Shown here: one piece after another, positions 15,647-23,026 of the stretch | Layout of the letters: every line of letters starts with the position of its first letter | Position numbering within the stretch: the first letter of the stretch is position 1 | Assembly (NCBI GenBank): GCA_017887695.1 | Contig: JAGHHM010000102.1 | Location: forward strand, 1-33,521 | Source of the DNA: Oscillospiraceae bacterium | Lineage (GTDB): Bacteria; Bacillota; Clostridia; Oscillospirales; Oscillospiraceae | DNA length: 33,521 nucleotides | Reading direction: 5' to 3' | Position numbers and translations under genes: made by a program | The notes under the pieces: generated by a model | The model's input: the letters and a program-made list of their open reading frames with translations, nothing else | Told to the model about the DNA's origin: nothing | Database searches by the model: none

Positions 15647-16000
15647 TTACAGATCTTCGTCATGGCTGTGGTGAGGCTTGTAGGGCGCATACCACATATT
15701 CCAGTGAAGCGAATAGGCCCGGTAGGCCTCTTCCCCGGCACAAAGAACGGTGAGGCTCTCCACCTCTGGGTGGTCATACAAAACATCCATGACGGCCTTC
15801 AGCACGGCAGCGGCTGCCCGGGCCGTGGGAAATCCCAGGCTCTCCGTGGTGAAACAAGACATGGTCAGTTCCCGTTCCCCCTGCTCCAAGGCCCATTCCA
15901 GCTGGGAAACATACCACTGGGCCAACTCCTCCGGAGAGGCCAGATAGATCAGCGGCATAGGCAGCTGCCCGGCCTGCTTTACAGTGACTTTTTCCGTCAT
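15647..16000 (-). CDS. Small protein resembling the C-terminal half of a macrodomain
   Basis: 117 residues, preceded by AAGGAGG with 8-base spacing, so the gene is real and starts here. Residues ~45-100 (LTMSCFTTESLGFPTARAA, then VLKAVMDVLYDHPEVESLTVLCAGEEAYRAY) follow the pattern of the last strands and helices of ADP-ribose-binding macrodomains: a Ser/Thr-Gly-type loop before FP, a helix, and a V-x-V-L-C-x-x-E-x-x-AY strand. The usual N-terminal half with the adenine-binding Asp is absent. Either a minimal derivative or a convergent pattern. No signal peptide; function unknown. Confidence 0.65.
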   Translation of the reverse strand: MTEKVTVKQAGQLPMPLIYLASPEELAQWYVSQLEWALEQGERELTMSCFTTESLGFPTARAAAAVLKAVMDVLYDHPEVESLTVLCAGEEAYRAYSLHWNMWYAPYKPHHSHDEDL

Positions 16001-16069
16001 CCGTGTTGCCTCCTTAGCATTTTGTTTACATAATTTACAGTTTCTTCATCAATGACATCGGTTTGTAAC

Positions 16070-16098
16070 TTGAGGGCAGGTCTGAAATTTGGTATACT
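16070..16098 (+). promoter_or_regulatory. Promoter of the barrel-like hydrolase gene
   Basis: TTGAGG (16070-16075) and TATACT (16093-16098), 17-base spacing, about 85 bases before the start codon. Confidence 0.65.
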
Positions 16099-16182
16099 TT
16101 GTCTCAGGAACAACGCTGGATCAGGCCCAGAGCGCATCGTCCCTCCGGCCGGATTCCGGTTTTTACAGGAAAGGAGACAACC

Positions 16183-16860
16183 ATGCAGAAGATCGTACCA
16201 TCTTATAGCGGCACCCTGCGCAGCCATCTTGTAGAGGTCCCCCAGTGCATCGCTGAATGCACCGGTATCCGGATCTTCGGCCGGCGGATTAAGTCCCTGG
16301 TGTTTTCTACCGATGTGGCCATCATCAAAAACATCAACGGCGACGCCATTATCGCCGTCTACCCCTTCACCCCCCAGCCCAGCATTGCCCAGGCCATTAT
16401 CAACGTATCGGACGTGCCGGTGTTTGTTGGTGTAGGCGGCGGCGTTACCAATGGCCGGCGCAGCGTGCGTCTGGCTACCTACGCTGAGCATCAGGGCGCC
16501 TTCGGCGTGGTGGTCAACGCCCCTATCGCTGATGAAACCATTGCCCAGATCAAGGATGTAGTGGATATCCCGGTAATCGCCACCATTGTCTCCAGTCAGA
16601 TGGATGTAGCCAAGCGCATTGCCAACGGAGCAGACATCCTCAACGTGTCCGGGGCAGCCTATACACCGGAGATCGTCCGCCAGATCCGCCAGCAGTTCCC
16701 TGACATTCCCATCATCGCCACCGGCGGCCCCACAGACGAGAGCATTATGGAAACCATCCGCGCCGGTGCTAACGCCATTACTTACACCCCGCCCACCAAC
16801 GGCGAGCTCTTTGCTGAAAGCATGCGCCGCTATCGGGCCCGGTATGCGACAGAGGAGTGA
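16183..16860 (+). CDS. Conserved 'hydrolase' with TIM-barrel-like repeats, function unknown
   Basis: 225 residues, widespread in Clostridia under the vague name 'hydrolase'. The sequence alternates beta strands and helices like a phosphate-binding barrel: FSTDVAIIKNINGDAIIAVYPF, VPVFVGVGGGVTNG, GAFGVVVNAPI, IPVIATIVSS, GADILNVSGAA, IPIIATGGPTDESI, GANAITYTPP. The late IIATGG and NAITYTPP strands resemble the phosphate-binding end of ThiG/NanE-like barrels. No catalytic residue can be assigned with confidence. ATG 16183 follows AAAGGAG with 6-base spacing. It stands alone, and its stop codon lies inside a terminator stem. Confidence 0.8.
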   Translation: MQKIVPSYSGTLRSHLVEVPQCIAECTGIRIFGRRIKSLVFSTDVAIIKNINGDAIIAVYPFTPQPSIAQAIINVSDVPVFVGVGGGVTNGRRSVRLATYAEHQGAFGVVVNAPIADETIAQIKDVVDIPVIATIVSSQMDVAKRIANGADILNVSGAAYTPEIVRQIRQQFPDIPIIATGGPTDESIMETIRAGANAITYTPPTNGELFAESMRRYRARYATEE

Positions 16861-16885
16861 CAACCGTCACTCCTCTGTTTCTTTT
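16851..16885 (+). terminator. Terminator whose stem contains the stop codons of both convergent genes
   Basis: Perfect 11-bp stem AGAGGAGTGAC (16851-16861 with 16866-16876), 4-base loop, then TGTTTCTTTTT on the plus strand. The plus-strand gene stops at 16858-16860, and the minus-strand AAA gene stops at 16867-16869 within the other arm. No T-run on the minus side. Confidence 0.8.
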
Positions 16886-18534
16886 TCCTCAGCTGCTTCC
16901 GTCCCCTCAGCCCCAGAGGAAAGGGGCAGGTCCACCAGCCCCTCCAGATCCGCAGTGGTTATGGTCAGGATATCCTCATCAGTGGGAGCGGCCAGAGCCG
17001 CCACCCGGTTGGCCTGGTTGGCCACAATCCGCTCAAAGAGATTGCGTACGTCCCGGGCATTGCCGAAGTTCTCATCCCGGTCCTCATACAGCTCCTCCAG
17101 ATGCTCCCGGATTGCCTGGTCAGCCTTCTCGTCCAGCCGGTAGTCATTGCTCTTTACCCGCCCAAGGAAAATCTCATAGAGCTGCGCTCCGTTGTAGTCC
17201 TCAAAAAACAGGTACTTATTGAACCGGGACTTGAGTCCCGGGTTGCTGTCAATAAACCGCGGCATAAGGCTGGCGTATCCCGCCACGATGACCACAAAAT
17301 CATCCCGGTGGTCCTCCATGGCCTTGAGGATCGTGTCGATGGCCTCCTGGCCAAAGTCCTTATCAGCGTTTTCCGGAGCCAGGGTATAGGCTTCGTCAAT
17401 AAACAGCACGCCGCCCAGGGCCTTTTGGATCACCTCCTGGGTCTTGATGGCCGTTTGGCCCACATAGCCCGCCACCAGGCCGCTGCGATCCACCTCCACC
17501 AGGTGTCCCTTGCTGAGAAGGCCCAGGGCGCTGAAGATCTTTCCCACAATCCGGGCCACGGTGGTCTTGCCGGTGCCGGGATTGCCGGAGAACACCAGGT
17601 GGAGAGACAGCTCCGGACATTTGAGACCCCGCTCCTTCCGCAGCGTCCGCACCTTCACCAGGTTCACCAGGCTGTCCACGTCCTTCTTCACCGCGTCCAG
17701 GCCGATGAGGCTGTCCAGCTCCGCCATAGCCTCCTCCAGGGTGGGCTTGGGGGGCTCCGGCGCTTGCTCTGCTCCGGCATCGCCGCTCCCCGCCTCCGCT
17801 CCGGAGGGACTTTCCTCCGCCGGAGCCCCTTCCTCCGGCTCCGGGGACACAGGCAGAGGATCCAGAGGGCTGAAACCAGAGGATTGAGACGGCTTTTGGT
17901 TCGGCGTCTGGTTAGGCGTCCCAAAAAAATCACCATACAGGGAACGGGATCTGTCCCGGGAAATTACCTTGCTGAATTCGTCCATAATATCATTGAGCTC
18001 ACGGGCGGCCTCTTCGTGGCTGCGGCGGATCCCGCCCAGGTAGTGCTCCGGCCCCGGAGTAAGGGTAATGGCGGGCACCCCCGCCTTGTCGCACACCTCC
18101 GTCAGCTGGTTATACAGCAGCGTGATCCGCCGGCTCTCTCCAAAGGAAAAGTCTCCGTCACAGGCTGCAAAGAGCATCAGGAGGTTCTTCTGGACTTCCG
18201 CAAAGGTACGGCTGTTGCTGGTGCCGCGGCGAACGTCGTTTTCCGCCAGCTTCTGGAAAAACTCCGGTACGCCCACCGTATAGCCCGGGTTCTCCCGGTA
18301 ATAGCTGATGGCCTTTTCAAATTGTCCATCGGTAAAGCGCACAGGCTGGCTGGTATAAATCTGACTGATGGCCGCCACGCCGCCGCCCCGGCCAGGCGTC
18401 CCTGCCCACAAGCAGAGGGCACAGGCCCGGAAATAGGCGTCCACCTCCTGGGTGGAGATCCCCAACTCCGGTGGAATACTCTGGCAAAAATGGCTGACGC
18501 TGTCGGCATAGTCCTGATGAAATTTCCTGTTCAT
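16867..18534 (-). CDS. AAA+ ATPase (CbbX/SpoVK type) with TerB-like N-terminal region
   Basis: 555 residues. Residues ~1-200 are helical; LLMLFAACDGDFSFGESRRITLLYNQL (about 118-144) has the acidic pattern of TerB tellurite-resistance domains. A Pro/Glu/Ala/Gly linker (205-265) follows. The AAA module has Walker A GNPGTGKTT near 317-325, Walker B VLFIDEAYTL near 376-385, sensor/arginine-finger region NPGLKSRFNKY near 432-442, and a C-terminal lid. The CbbX/SpoVK group are ring-forming remodelling ATPases. ATG 18534 follows CGGAGG with 5-base spacing. Monocistronic and divergent from the AI-2E gene. Client unknown. Confidence 0.85.
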   Translation of the reverse strand: MNRKFHQDYADSVSHFCQSIPPELGISTQEVDAYFRACALCLWAGTPGRGGGVAAISQIYTSQPVRFTDGQFEKAISYYRENPGYTVGVPEFFQKLAENDVRRGTSNSRTFAEVQKNLLMLFAACDGDFSFGESRRITLLYNQLTEVCDKAGVPAITLTPGPEHYLGGIRRSHEEAARELNDIMDEFSKVISRDRSRSLYGDFFGTPNQTPNQKPSQSSGFSPLDPLPVSPEPEEGAPAEESPSGAEAGSGDAGAEQAPEPPKPTLEEAMAELDSLIGLDAVKKDVDSLVNLVKVRTLRKERGLKCPELSLHLVFSGNPGTGKTTVARIVGKIFSALGLLSKGHLVEVDRSGLVAGYVGQTAIKTQEVIQKALGGVLFIDEAYTLAPENADKDFGQEAIDTILKAMEDHRDDFVVIVAGYASLMPRFIDSNPGLKSRFNKYLFFEDYNGAQLYEIFLGRVKSNDYRLDEKADQAIREHLEELYEDRDENFGNARDVRNLFERIVANQANRVAALAAPTDEDILTITTADLEGLVDLPLSSGAEGTEAAEEKETEE

Positions 18535-18570
18535 GGATACCTCCGTCACCACGGGTTGTCGTTGGGGTTA

Positions 18571-18599
18571 AGTATAACACACTCCACCCCGGAAATAAA
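18571..18599 (-). promoter_or_regulatory. Promoter of the AAA+ ATPase gene
   Basis: Minus-strand TTTATT (18594-18599) and TATACT (18571-18576), 17-base spacing, about 37 bases before the start codon. Confidence 0.5.
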
Positions 18600-18651
18600 G
18601 TAGCTTTCCTTCCCCTGCTCTGCCTTAGGGAAAATTTAATACGGTCTGTAC

Positions 18652-18680
18652 TTGACGGCAGAGGCGGAACAAGATAGGAT
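18652..18680 (+). promoter_or_regulatory. Promoter of the AI-2E family gene
   Basis: TTGACG (18652-18657) and TAGGAT (18675-18680), 17-base spacing, about 100 bases before the start codon. The two promoters of the divergent pair are about 53 bases apart. Confidence 0.55.
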
Positions 18681-18781
18681 AAAGAAAATGGGCGTTTAGG
18701 CGCAGGCATATACACGTCGGCACCTTATTGGCGTACCCTATGCCCCCTGTCTTACACCGGCGTCCACGGAGGTCATTGCTT

Positions 18782-19957
18782 ATGGAAATTTCCCGTGCAA
18801 CCATGAAAAAACTGCTGCTGCTGATCGCTTTTGCCGCCCTGGCTTTTACCGCCTTCCAATGGATCGACGGCATGGCGGTGGCACTGAGCTTTCTGGCAGA
18901 GCTTCTCTCCCCCTTCCTGGGCGGGGCAGCCCTGGCCTTTATCCTTAACGTACCCATGCGCTTTCTGGAGCGCAATCTTTTCTCCTGGGCGGGAAAAAAC
19001 CGCAGCGGAAAGGATCGTCTGCCCAAGAGCCTGGTACGCATTCTCAGCCTGCTTTTGACCTTTGTACTGGTGGCTCTGGTTCTGATGGTTCTGGTGCTGG
19101 TAATTATGCCGCAGCTGACAGAAACCATTTCCGGCCTCACTGTTACCATACAAAACGCGGTAACTCAATTCCTTATGTGGGCAGAAGACCAGTTCTCCAA
19201 TAACCCTCAGGTAGCCCAATGGCTGGAGAATCTGACCATTGATTGGCGCTCCATTGACTGGGAGTCCATTCTCTCCGGGGTGGCTGATTTCCTGCGCAAC
19301 GGCGCCGGTGACGTTCTCAATTCCACCATTTCCGCCGCTAAAAGTATGGTCAGCGTCCTTACCTCTTCTTTCATTGCCTTTGTTTTCGCCTGTTATATCC
19401 TGCTGCAGAAGGAAAAACTGGGGCTCCAGTGCCGCAAGGTGCTTTATGCCATCCTTCCCACGGAAGCTGCCCACCAGGTTATCCGGGTGTGCAGCCTCAG
19501 CCACCGGGTGTTCTCCAGCTTTATCACCGGCCAGTGCGTGGAGGCGGTGATTCTGGGCACCGTGTTCTTTGTGGCCATGTCCATTCTCAAGATGCCCTAT
19601 ACTTTGCTGGTAGGCTGTCTTATCTCCGTCACCGCCCTGATCCCCATTGTGGGAGCCTTCATCGGCTGCGCTGTGGGTGCGTTCCTGATCCTGATGGTCT
19701 CTCCCATGCAGGCGCTGATTTTCGTGGTCATGTTCCTGATCCTTCAGCAGGTGGAAGGAAACCTCATTTATCCCCACGTAGTAGGCAGCTCTGTGGGCCT
19801 TCCTTCTATCTGGGTTCTCTTCGCCGTTACCATCGGCGGCAGCCTTATGGGCGTTGTGGGCATGCTGCTGTTTATCCCGCTGACCTCCGTGATCTACACC
19901 TTGTTCCGGGAATTTGTGTACCATCGGCTTCAGGAGCGGCACATCAAGGTAAAATAA
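18782..19957 (+). CDS. AI-2E family transporter (UPF0118/PerM-like membrane protein)
   Basis: 391 residues with two helices near the N-terminus, a third near 85-110, a soluble amphipathic stretch (about 110-190), then the conserved C-terminal membrane block with SFIAFVFACYILLQKEK, ITGQCVEAVILG, MPYTLLVGCLISVTALIPIVGAFIG and QQVEGNLIYPHVVG, and a closing GVVGMLLFIPLTSVIY segment. Members have been linked to AI-2 export or Na+/H+ antiport; the actual substrate is unclear. ATG 18782 follows GGAGG with 9-base spacing. Monocistronic. Confidence 0.9.
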   Translation: MEISRATMKKLLLLIAFAALAFTAFQWIDGMAVALSFLAELLSPFLGGAALAFILNVPMRFLERNLFSWAGKNRSGKDRLPKSLVRILSLLLTFVLVALVLMVLVLVIMPQLTETISGLTVTIQNAVTQFLMWAEDQFSNNPQVAQWLENLTIDWRSIDWESILSGVADFLRNGAGDVLNSTISAAKSMVSVLTSSFIAFVFACYILLQKEKLGLQCRKVLYAILPTEAAHQVIRVCSLSHRVFSSFITGQCVEAVILGTVFFVAMSILKMPYTLLVGCLISVTALIPIVGAFIGCAVGAFLILMVSPMQALIFVVMFLILQQVEGNLIYPHVVGSSVGLPSIWVLFAVTIGGSLMGVVGMLLFIPLTSVIYTLFREFVYHRLQERHIKVK

Positions 19958-19984
19958 GCTCACCAGACTTTTTTGATAATCAGA

Positions 19985-20021
19985 AAGAGGCGGCAGCCCT
20001 GTGTAAGGGCTGCCGCCTCTT
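19985..20021. terminator. Strong hairpin between AI-2E gene and ASKHA gene
   Basis: Sixteen-bp perfect GC-rich stem (19985-20000 with 20006-20021) with a 5-base loop. The T-tract is weak on both sides, but its place between convergent genes supports a bidirectional terminator. Confidence 0.75.
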
Positions 20022-20078
20022 CTTTCGTTGTATTCTGGGAGGGATCCCTAAGGCAGGGTACCTTTGCCCCCCTGGCAA

Positions 20079-21650
20079 TTATCCCTGAGCAGCGTCCCGC
20101 TCTGCCGCTTGGCGCGCCTCCCGCTCTCTCTTCCATCCCATCACGCTGGGATAGCGGGAAGTATCCAAATGGGGAACGGCCCGGGCGGCGCTCATGCTGT
20201 CCACAAAGTCCGGAATGGCCCCGTACTGGATATAGTCCATTTTCTCCAGAATTTCATTGATCTCCCCCAGACGGTCCCGGTCCAGCAGAAGGGTTCGGGC
20301 TCCCTCCAGTGAGCTGTTGCCTACACAGGCCACCTTCTCCTCCGGCAGGTCCGGGTACAGCCCAATCGTCACTGCCGAGGAGGTGCGGATATAGGTGCCG
20401 AAGGCCCCCGCCACATAGAACTTCTCCACATCGTCAAAGGTCATGCCAATGGCCTTGAGCATATATTCCACCATGGTGTAGGCCGCGGCCTTGGTGGCCA
20501 GGAACTGCTCGATGTCACTCTGGTAGAACAGCAGAGGCTTTCCATCCGCCGTCTCCTCCCCGTCGGCATAGCGGTAGGCCAGCTCCCCCTCCGCCTCCAC
20601 TATCCGCTGGGAGGCCTCCGGCAGCAGCTTGCCGCGAAAATCCATGATGCCTTCCAGGAACAGCTCTGCCAGAAGATCCACAATGCCCGAGCCGCACAGT
20701 CCCCGGGCCTTCTCCTCGCCGATGACCTGCAGCGTCACCTGTTCCCCCCGGATATCCACCCGTTCCACCGCTCCGGGCCCGGCACACATACCGGTACGGA
20801 TCACGCCGCCCTCCAGAGCTGGCCCGGCAGCGCCGGCTCCTGCCAGCAGAAAATCCTGGCAGCCCGCCACCAGCTCCCCATTGGTGCCGATATCAAAAAA
20901 CAGCCGGATCTCCGGGGAGCGGGCAATATCGGTGGCCACCACGCCGCTGATAATATCCCCGCCCATATAGTTGGCCCGGGAGGGATAGAGGTATACCAGC
21001 CCCGCAAGCTCCAGCCCCAGCTCCGCTCCGGTGAGGAATCCCGGCTCCGCCGCCACCGGCGCATAGGGGGAAAGGAACAAGGGAAAGCCATCCAACCCCA
21101 GAAGAAAATGGGTCATCACTGTGTTCCCCGCCAGCACCATGGCGGCACAGCGGCTCACATCCACGCCTGACGCCTCCGTCAGATGGCCCATCAGCTCATT
21201 GAGGGTATCCACAGCAGCCTGGCGCAGTTCCTCCAAATGGGATGGGTTATCTTTGGCATAAAAGATTCGGGTAAGCACATCAGATCCCAGCGCCGTCTGC
21301 CGGTTATACATACTTTCCTTGGCCACCACAGTCCCGGAATTCAGATCCACCAGCTCCATGGTCACGCTGGTACTTCCCAGATCCACCGCCAGGCCGTAGT
21401 GCCAGGCAGTGGTGTCCCCTCTCTCCAGATCCGCCAGCCTCCACCGCTCCCCATTCCAAATCAGGGTAACCGTCAATTTCCCTTCCGCTGTCCGGCAAAG
21501 GGGATACAACCGCTGAAGCTGCGCCAGCGGGATCTCCACAGGGCCAAATTCCGCCGCCAGGGCGTCCAGCAGCCGACGTTGGTCGCTGCGGGCATCCTCC
21601 TCCGTGGGCATGTCCAAAACCAAATATCGCTTTTCACTCAAGGGCTTCAT
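20079..21650 (-). CDS. ASKHA-domain protein (DUF4445), RACo/RamA-like reductive activator lacking the ferredoxin domain
   Basis: 523 residues. From about 90 the actin-like fold is clear: YGLAVDLGSTSVTMELVDL (phosphate 1), AMVLAGNTVMTHFLLGL, FFDIGTNGELV (phosphate 2), GLCGSGIVDLLAELF, and FYVAGAFGTYI (adenosine motif). This is the C-terminal domain of ATP-driven activators of corrinoid proteins (RACo, RamA). Those proteins normally carry a 2Fe-2S ferredoxin domain in front; here the first ~85 residues show no CxxxxCxxC cluster motif. No corrinoid protein or methyltransferase gene is adjacent, so the partner is unknown. ATG 21650 follows AAAGGA. Confidence 0.85.
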   Translation of the reverse strand: MKPLSEKRYLVLDMPTEEDARSDQRRLLDALAAEFGPVEIPLAQLQRLYPLCRTAEGKLTVTLIWNGERWRLADLERGDTTAWHYGLAVDLGSTSVTMELVDLNSGTVVAKESMYNRQTALGSDVLTRIFYAKDNPSHLEELRQAAVDTLNELMGHLTEASGVDVSRCAAMVLAGNTVMTHFLLGLDGFPLFLSPYAPVAAEPGFLTGAELGLELAGLVYLYPSRANYMGGDIISGVVATDIARSPEIRLFFDIGTNGELVAGCQDFLLAGAGAAGPALEGGVIRTGMCAGPGAVERVDIRGEQVTLQVIGEEKARGLCGSGIVDLLAELFLEGIMDFRGKLLPEASQRIVEAEGELAYRYADGEETADGKPLLFYQSDIEQFLATKAAAYTMVEYMLKAIGMTFDDVEKFYVAGAFGTYIRTSSAVTIGLYPDLPEEKVACVGNSSLEGARTLLLDRDRLGEINEILEKMDYIQYGAIPDFVDSMSAARAVPHLDTSRYPSVMGWKREREARQAAERDAAQG

Positions 21651-21725
21651 AGCCACGTCCTTTCCCGGATCCGGTCCCCTCTGCAAGCCATGCCGCCGGG
21701 GCTCTGCTGCGGATTCCTGTCATAG

Positions 21726-21748
21726 AAAAAGCGGGGCAACTGCCCCGC
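21726..21748 (-). terminator. Terminator of the 61-residue membrane protein gene
   Basis: Minus-strand stem GCGGGGCA/TGCCCCGC (21741-21748 with 21731-21738) followed by five T. It separates this gene from the ASKHA gene downstream. Confidence 0.8.
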
Positions 21749-21821
21749 CGTATAGTATCTCACGTTTTCTTACGTTTTCACGCCAATATCCTGCTGCGGC
21801 TTTCACGCCGGAACCTGCGCC

Positions 21822-22007
21822 TTACCCACGGCCGCTTTCCCGCCGCTCCAGCCACCAGGCCGCCAGCCGCACGCCGGCAAAAAGAAGCATCACCACGGCA
21901 AGGCCCAGCACCAGCGACAAAACGCTCTCCTGGGTGAGCACAGCCGCAATCATCACGCCGAACCCCATCAGGATCCAGTCGTACCCCTCTCCCTTGCGGT
22001 ATTCCAT
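21822..22007 (-). CDS. Small two-helix membrane protein, function unknown
   Basis: 61 residues: a soluble start MEYRKGEGYD, two hydrophobic helices at about 11-27 and 31-52, and a basic end LERRESGRG. ATG 22007 follows GGAGGGGGAAGG. The upstream promoter is a perfect consensus and a terminator follows at 21748, so this is a real, probably well-expressed single gene. I do not recognise the family. Confidence 0.75.
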   Translation of the reverse strand: MEYRKGEGYDWILMGFGVMIAAVLTQESVLSLVLGLAVVMLLFAGVRLAAWWLERRESGRG

Positions 22008-22077
22008 GATCCTTCCCCCTCCGTACAAGGCGGCCAGGCAGGGATCCGCCCACCCGGCGTCCTGTCAAACTGGTTGT

Positions 22078-22106
22078 ATTATACCCCAGGATACGCCGGC
22101 TGTCAA
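22078..22106 (-). promoter_or_regulatory. Perfect consensus sigma-A promoter for the 61-residue membrane protein
   Basis: Minus-strand TTGACA (22101-22106), 17 bases, TATAAT (22078-22083). TTTGACAG recurs 38 bases downstream (around 22063-22069), giving a direct repeat across the start region. Confidence 0.85.
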
Positions 22107-22188
22107 ACCCCGGTGCTGCTGGCCGGCAAAAAAGCGCCCCTTGACTTTTGCGGGAAAAACGCCGGACACCCACAAAAAGGCTCCTCTC

Positions 22189-22701
22189 TCACTCCAGGCC
22201 CTCCGGTCTGATATCCAGAAACGGCACTTTTTTCCGCATAGCGTACTCCAGTGTACGGCGGGTGCCCCCCTCCGCCCCATCATATACGGCGATGATCAAA
22301 CCGCTGTGATCCACCATGTACCGGTTTCGCCGGTGCATACAGTCCGGCGTATACTGACCCTGGACCATGGTTTCGTAGTCGCAGCGGTCCACCAGGGCCT
22401 GCCAGCGGCGGCGATCTTCCTCGGGCCAGGCCCGGCTCTGGGTGGGACAAGGGATGGCAGCCTCCAGGGTAATATCCGTCCGCTCCGCCCGCAGAGCCAA
22501 CACCACCTCTGCAAAGTAAAAATCACAGCCCCGGGCCATGCCGCAGATAAAATGGCGGTACCCCTCCTCATAGGCGGCCTCCACCGCATCCTGAATGGCA
22601 TCCTTCAGCTGAACGCAGCGGGGATCTCCCTCATCTGTTCCCCAAGGCAGCTTCTCCGGCCGATGGCCGGTAAAGCAGCAGGCCTTTCTCCTCTCCCTCA
22701 T
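22189..22701 (-). CDS. SLOG-family protein (DUF1273/YpsA-like)
   Basis: 170 residues. The N-terminus MRERRKACCFTGHRPEKLPWG is the hallmark of DUF1273 members. YRHFICGMARGCDFYFAEVVL and LIIAVYDGAEGGTRRTLEYA give the two nucleotide/ligand-binding turns of the SLOG Rossmannoid fold. Relatives are proposed to bind nucleotide-derived ligands; Bacillus YpsA affects cell division, but a role here is unproven. ATG 22701 follows GGGAGG with 9-base spacing. Divergent from ribU and single. Confidence 0.88.
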   Translation of the reverse strand: MRERRKACCFTGHRPEKLPWGTDEGDPRCVQLKDAIQDAVEAAYEEGYRHFICGMARGCDFYFAEVVLALRAERTDITLEAAIPCPTQSRAWPEEDRRRWQALVDRCDYETMVQGQYTPDCMHRRNRYMVDHSGLIIAVYDGAEGGTRRTLEYAMRKKVPFLDIRPEGLE

Positions 22702-22731
22702 CAGCGCGGTCCTCCCACCTTGTTTTCCTTT

Positions 22732-22760
22732 ATTATAGAACATACATTCTATTTTGTAAA
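22732..22760 (-). promoter_or_regulatory. Promoter of the SLOG-family gene
   Basis: Minus-strand TTTACA (22755-22760), 17 bases, TATAAT (22732-22737). Back-to-back with the ribU promoter; the two -35 boxes are 11 bases apart. Confidence 0.8.
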
Positions 22761-22771
22761 GAAAATAATCC

Positions 22772-22799
22772 TTGCATTTTTCCGCAGGATGCGTATAAT
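22772..22799 (+). promoter_or_regulatory. Promoter of the FMN riboswitch/ribU transcript
   Basis: TTGCAT (22772-22777), 16 bases, TATAAT (22794-22799), just ahead of the riboswitch. Confidence 0.75.
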
Positions 22800-22820
22800 G
22801 AATACGACAACCGAATCATT

Positions 22821-22947
22821 CATCTTCAGGGCGGGGTGTAAATCCCCACCGGCGGTGATGGGCCAAAGGCCCTCAGTCCGCGACCGCGTAAGCGTTGAAC
22901 CGGTGCGATTCCGGTACCGACAGTAATAGTCTGGATGGAAGAAGATG
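22821..22947 (+). ncRNA. FMN riboswitch (RFN element)
   Basis: The closing stem pairs CATCTTC (22821-22827) with GAAGATG (22941-22947). In between are the conserved RFN blocks: CAGGGCGGGGTGTAAATCCC, CACCGGCGGT, GGCCCTCAGTCCGCGACC, and GAACCGGTGCGATTCCGGTACC followed by GACAGT. It binds flavin mononucleotide and lowers expression of the riboflavin uptake gene behind it. No terminator stem with a T-tract follows before ribU. Control at translation start is more likely: ACTCC (22969-22973) could pair with GGAGT of the ribU ribosome site. Confidence 0.95.
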
Positions 22948-23026
22948 TGCGCACTCGTTTGCGGCAGTACTCCGGGGATGGATTGTCTTTCGGGGGTTAC
23001 TATCTATCCGCAAAGGAGTGTTTTTT

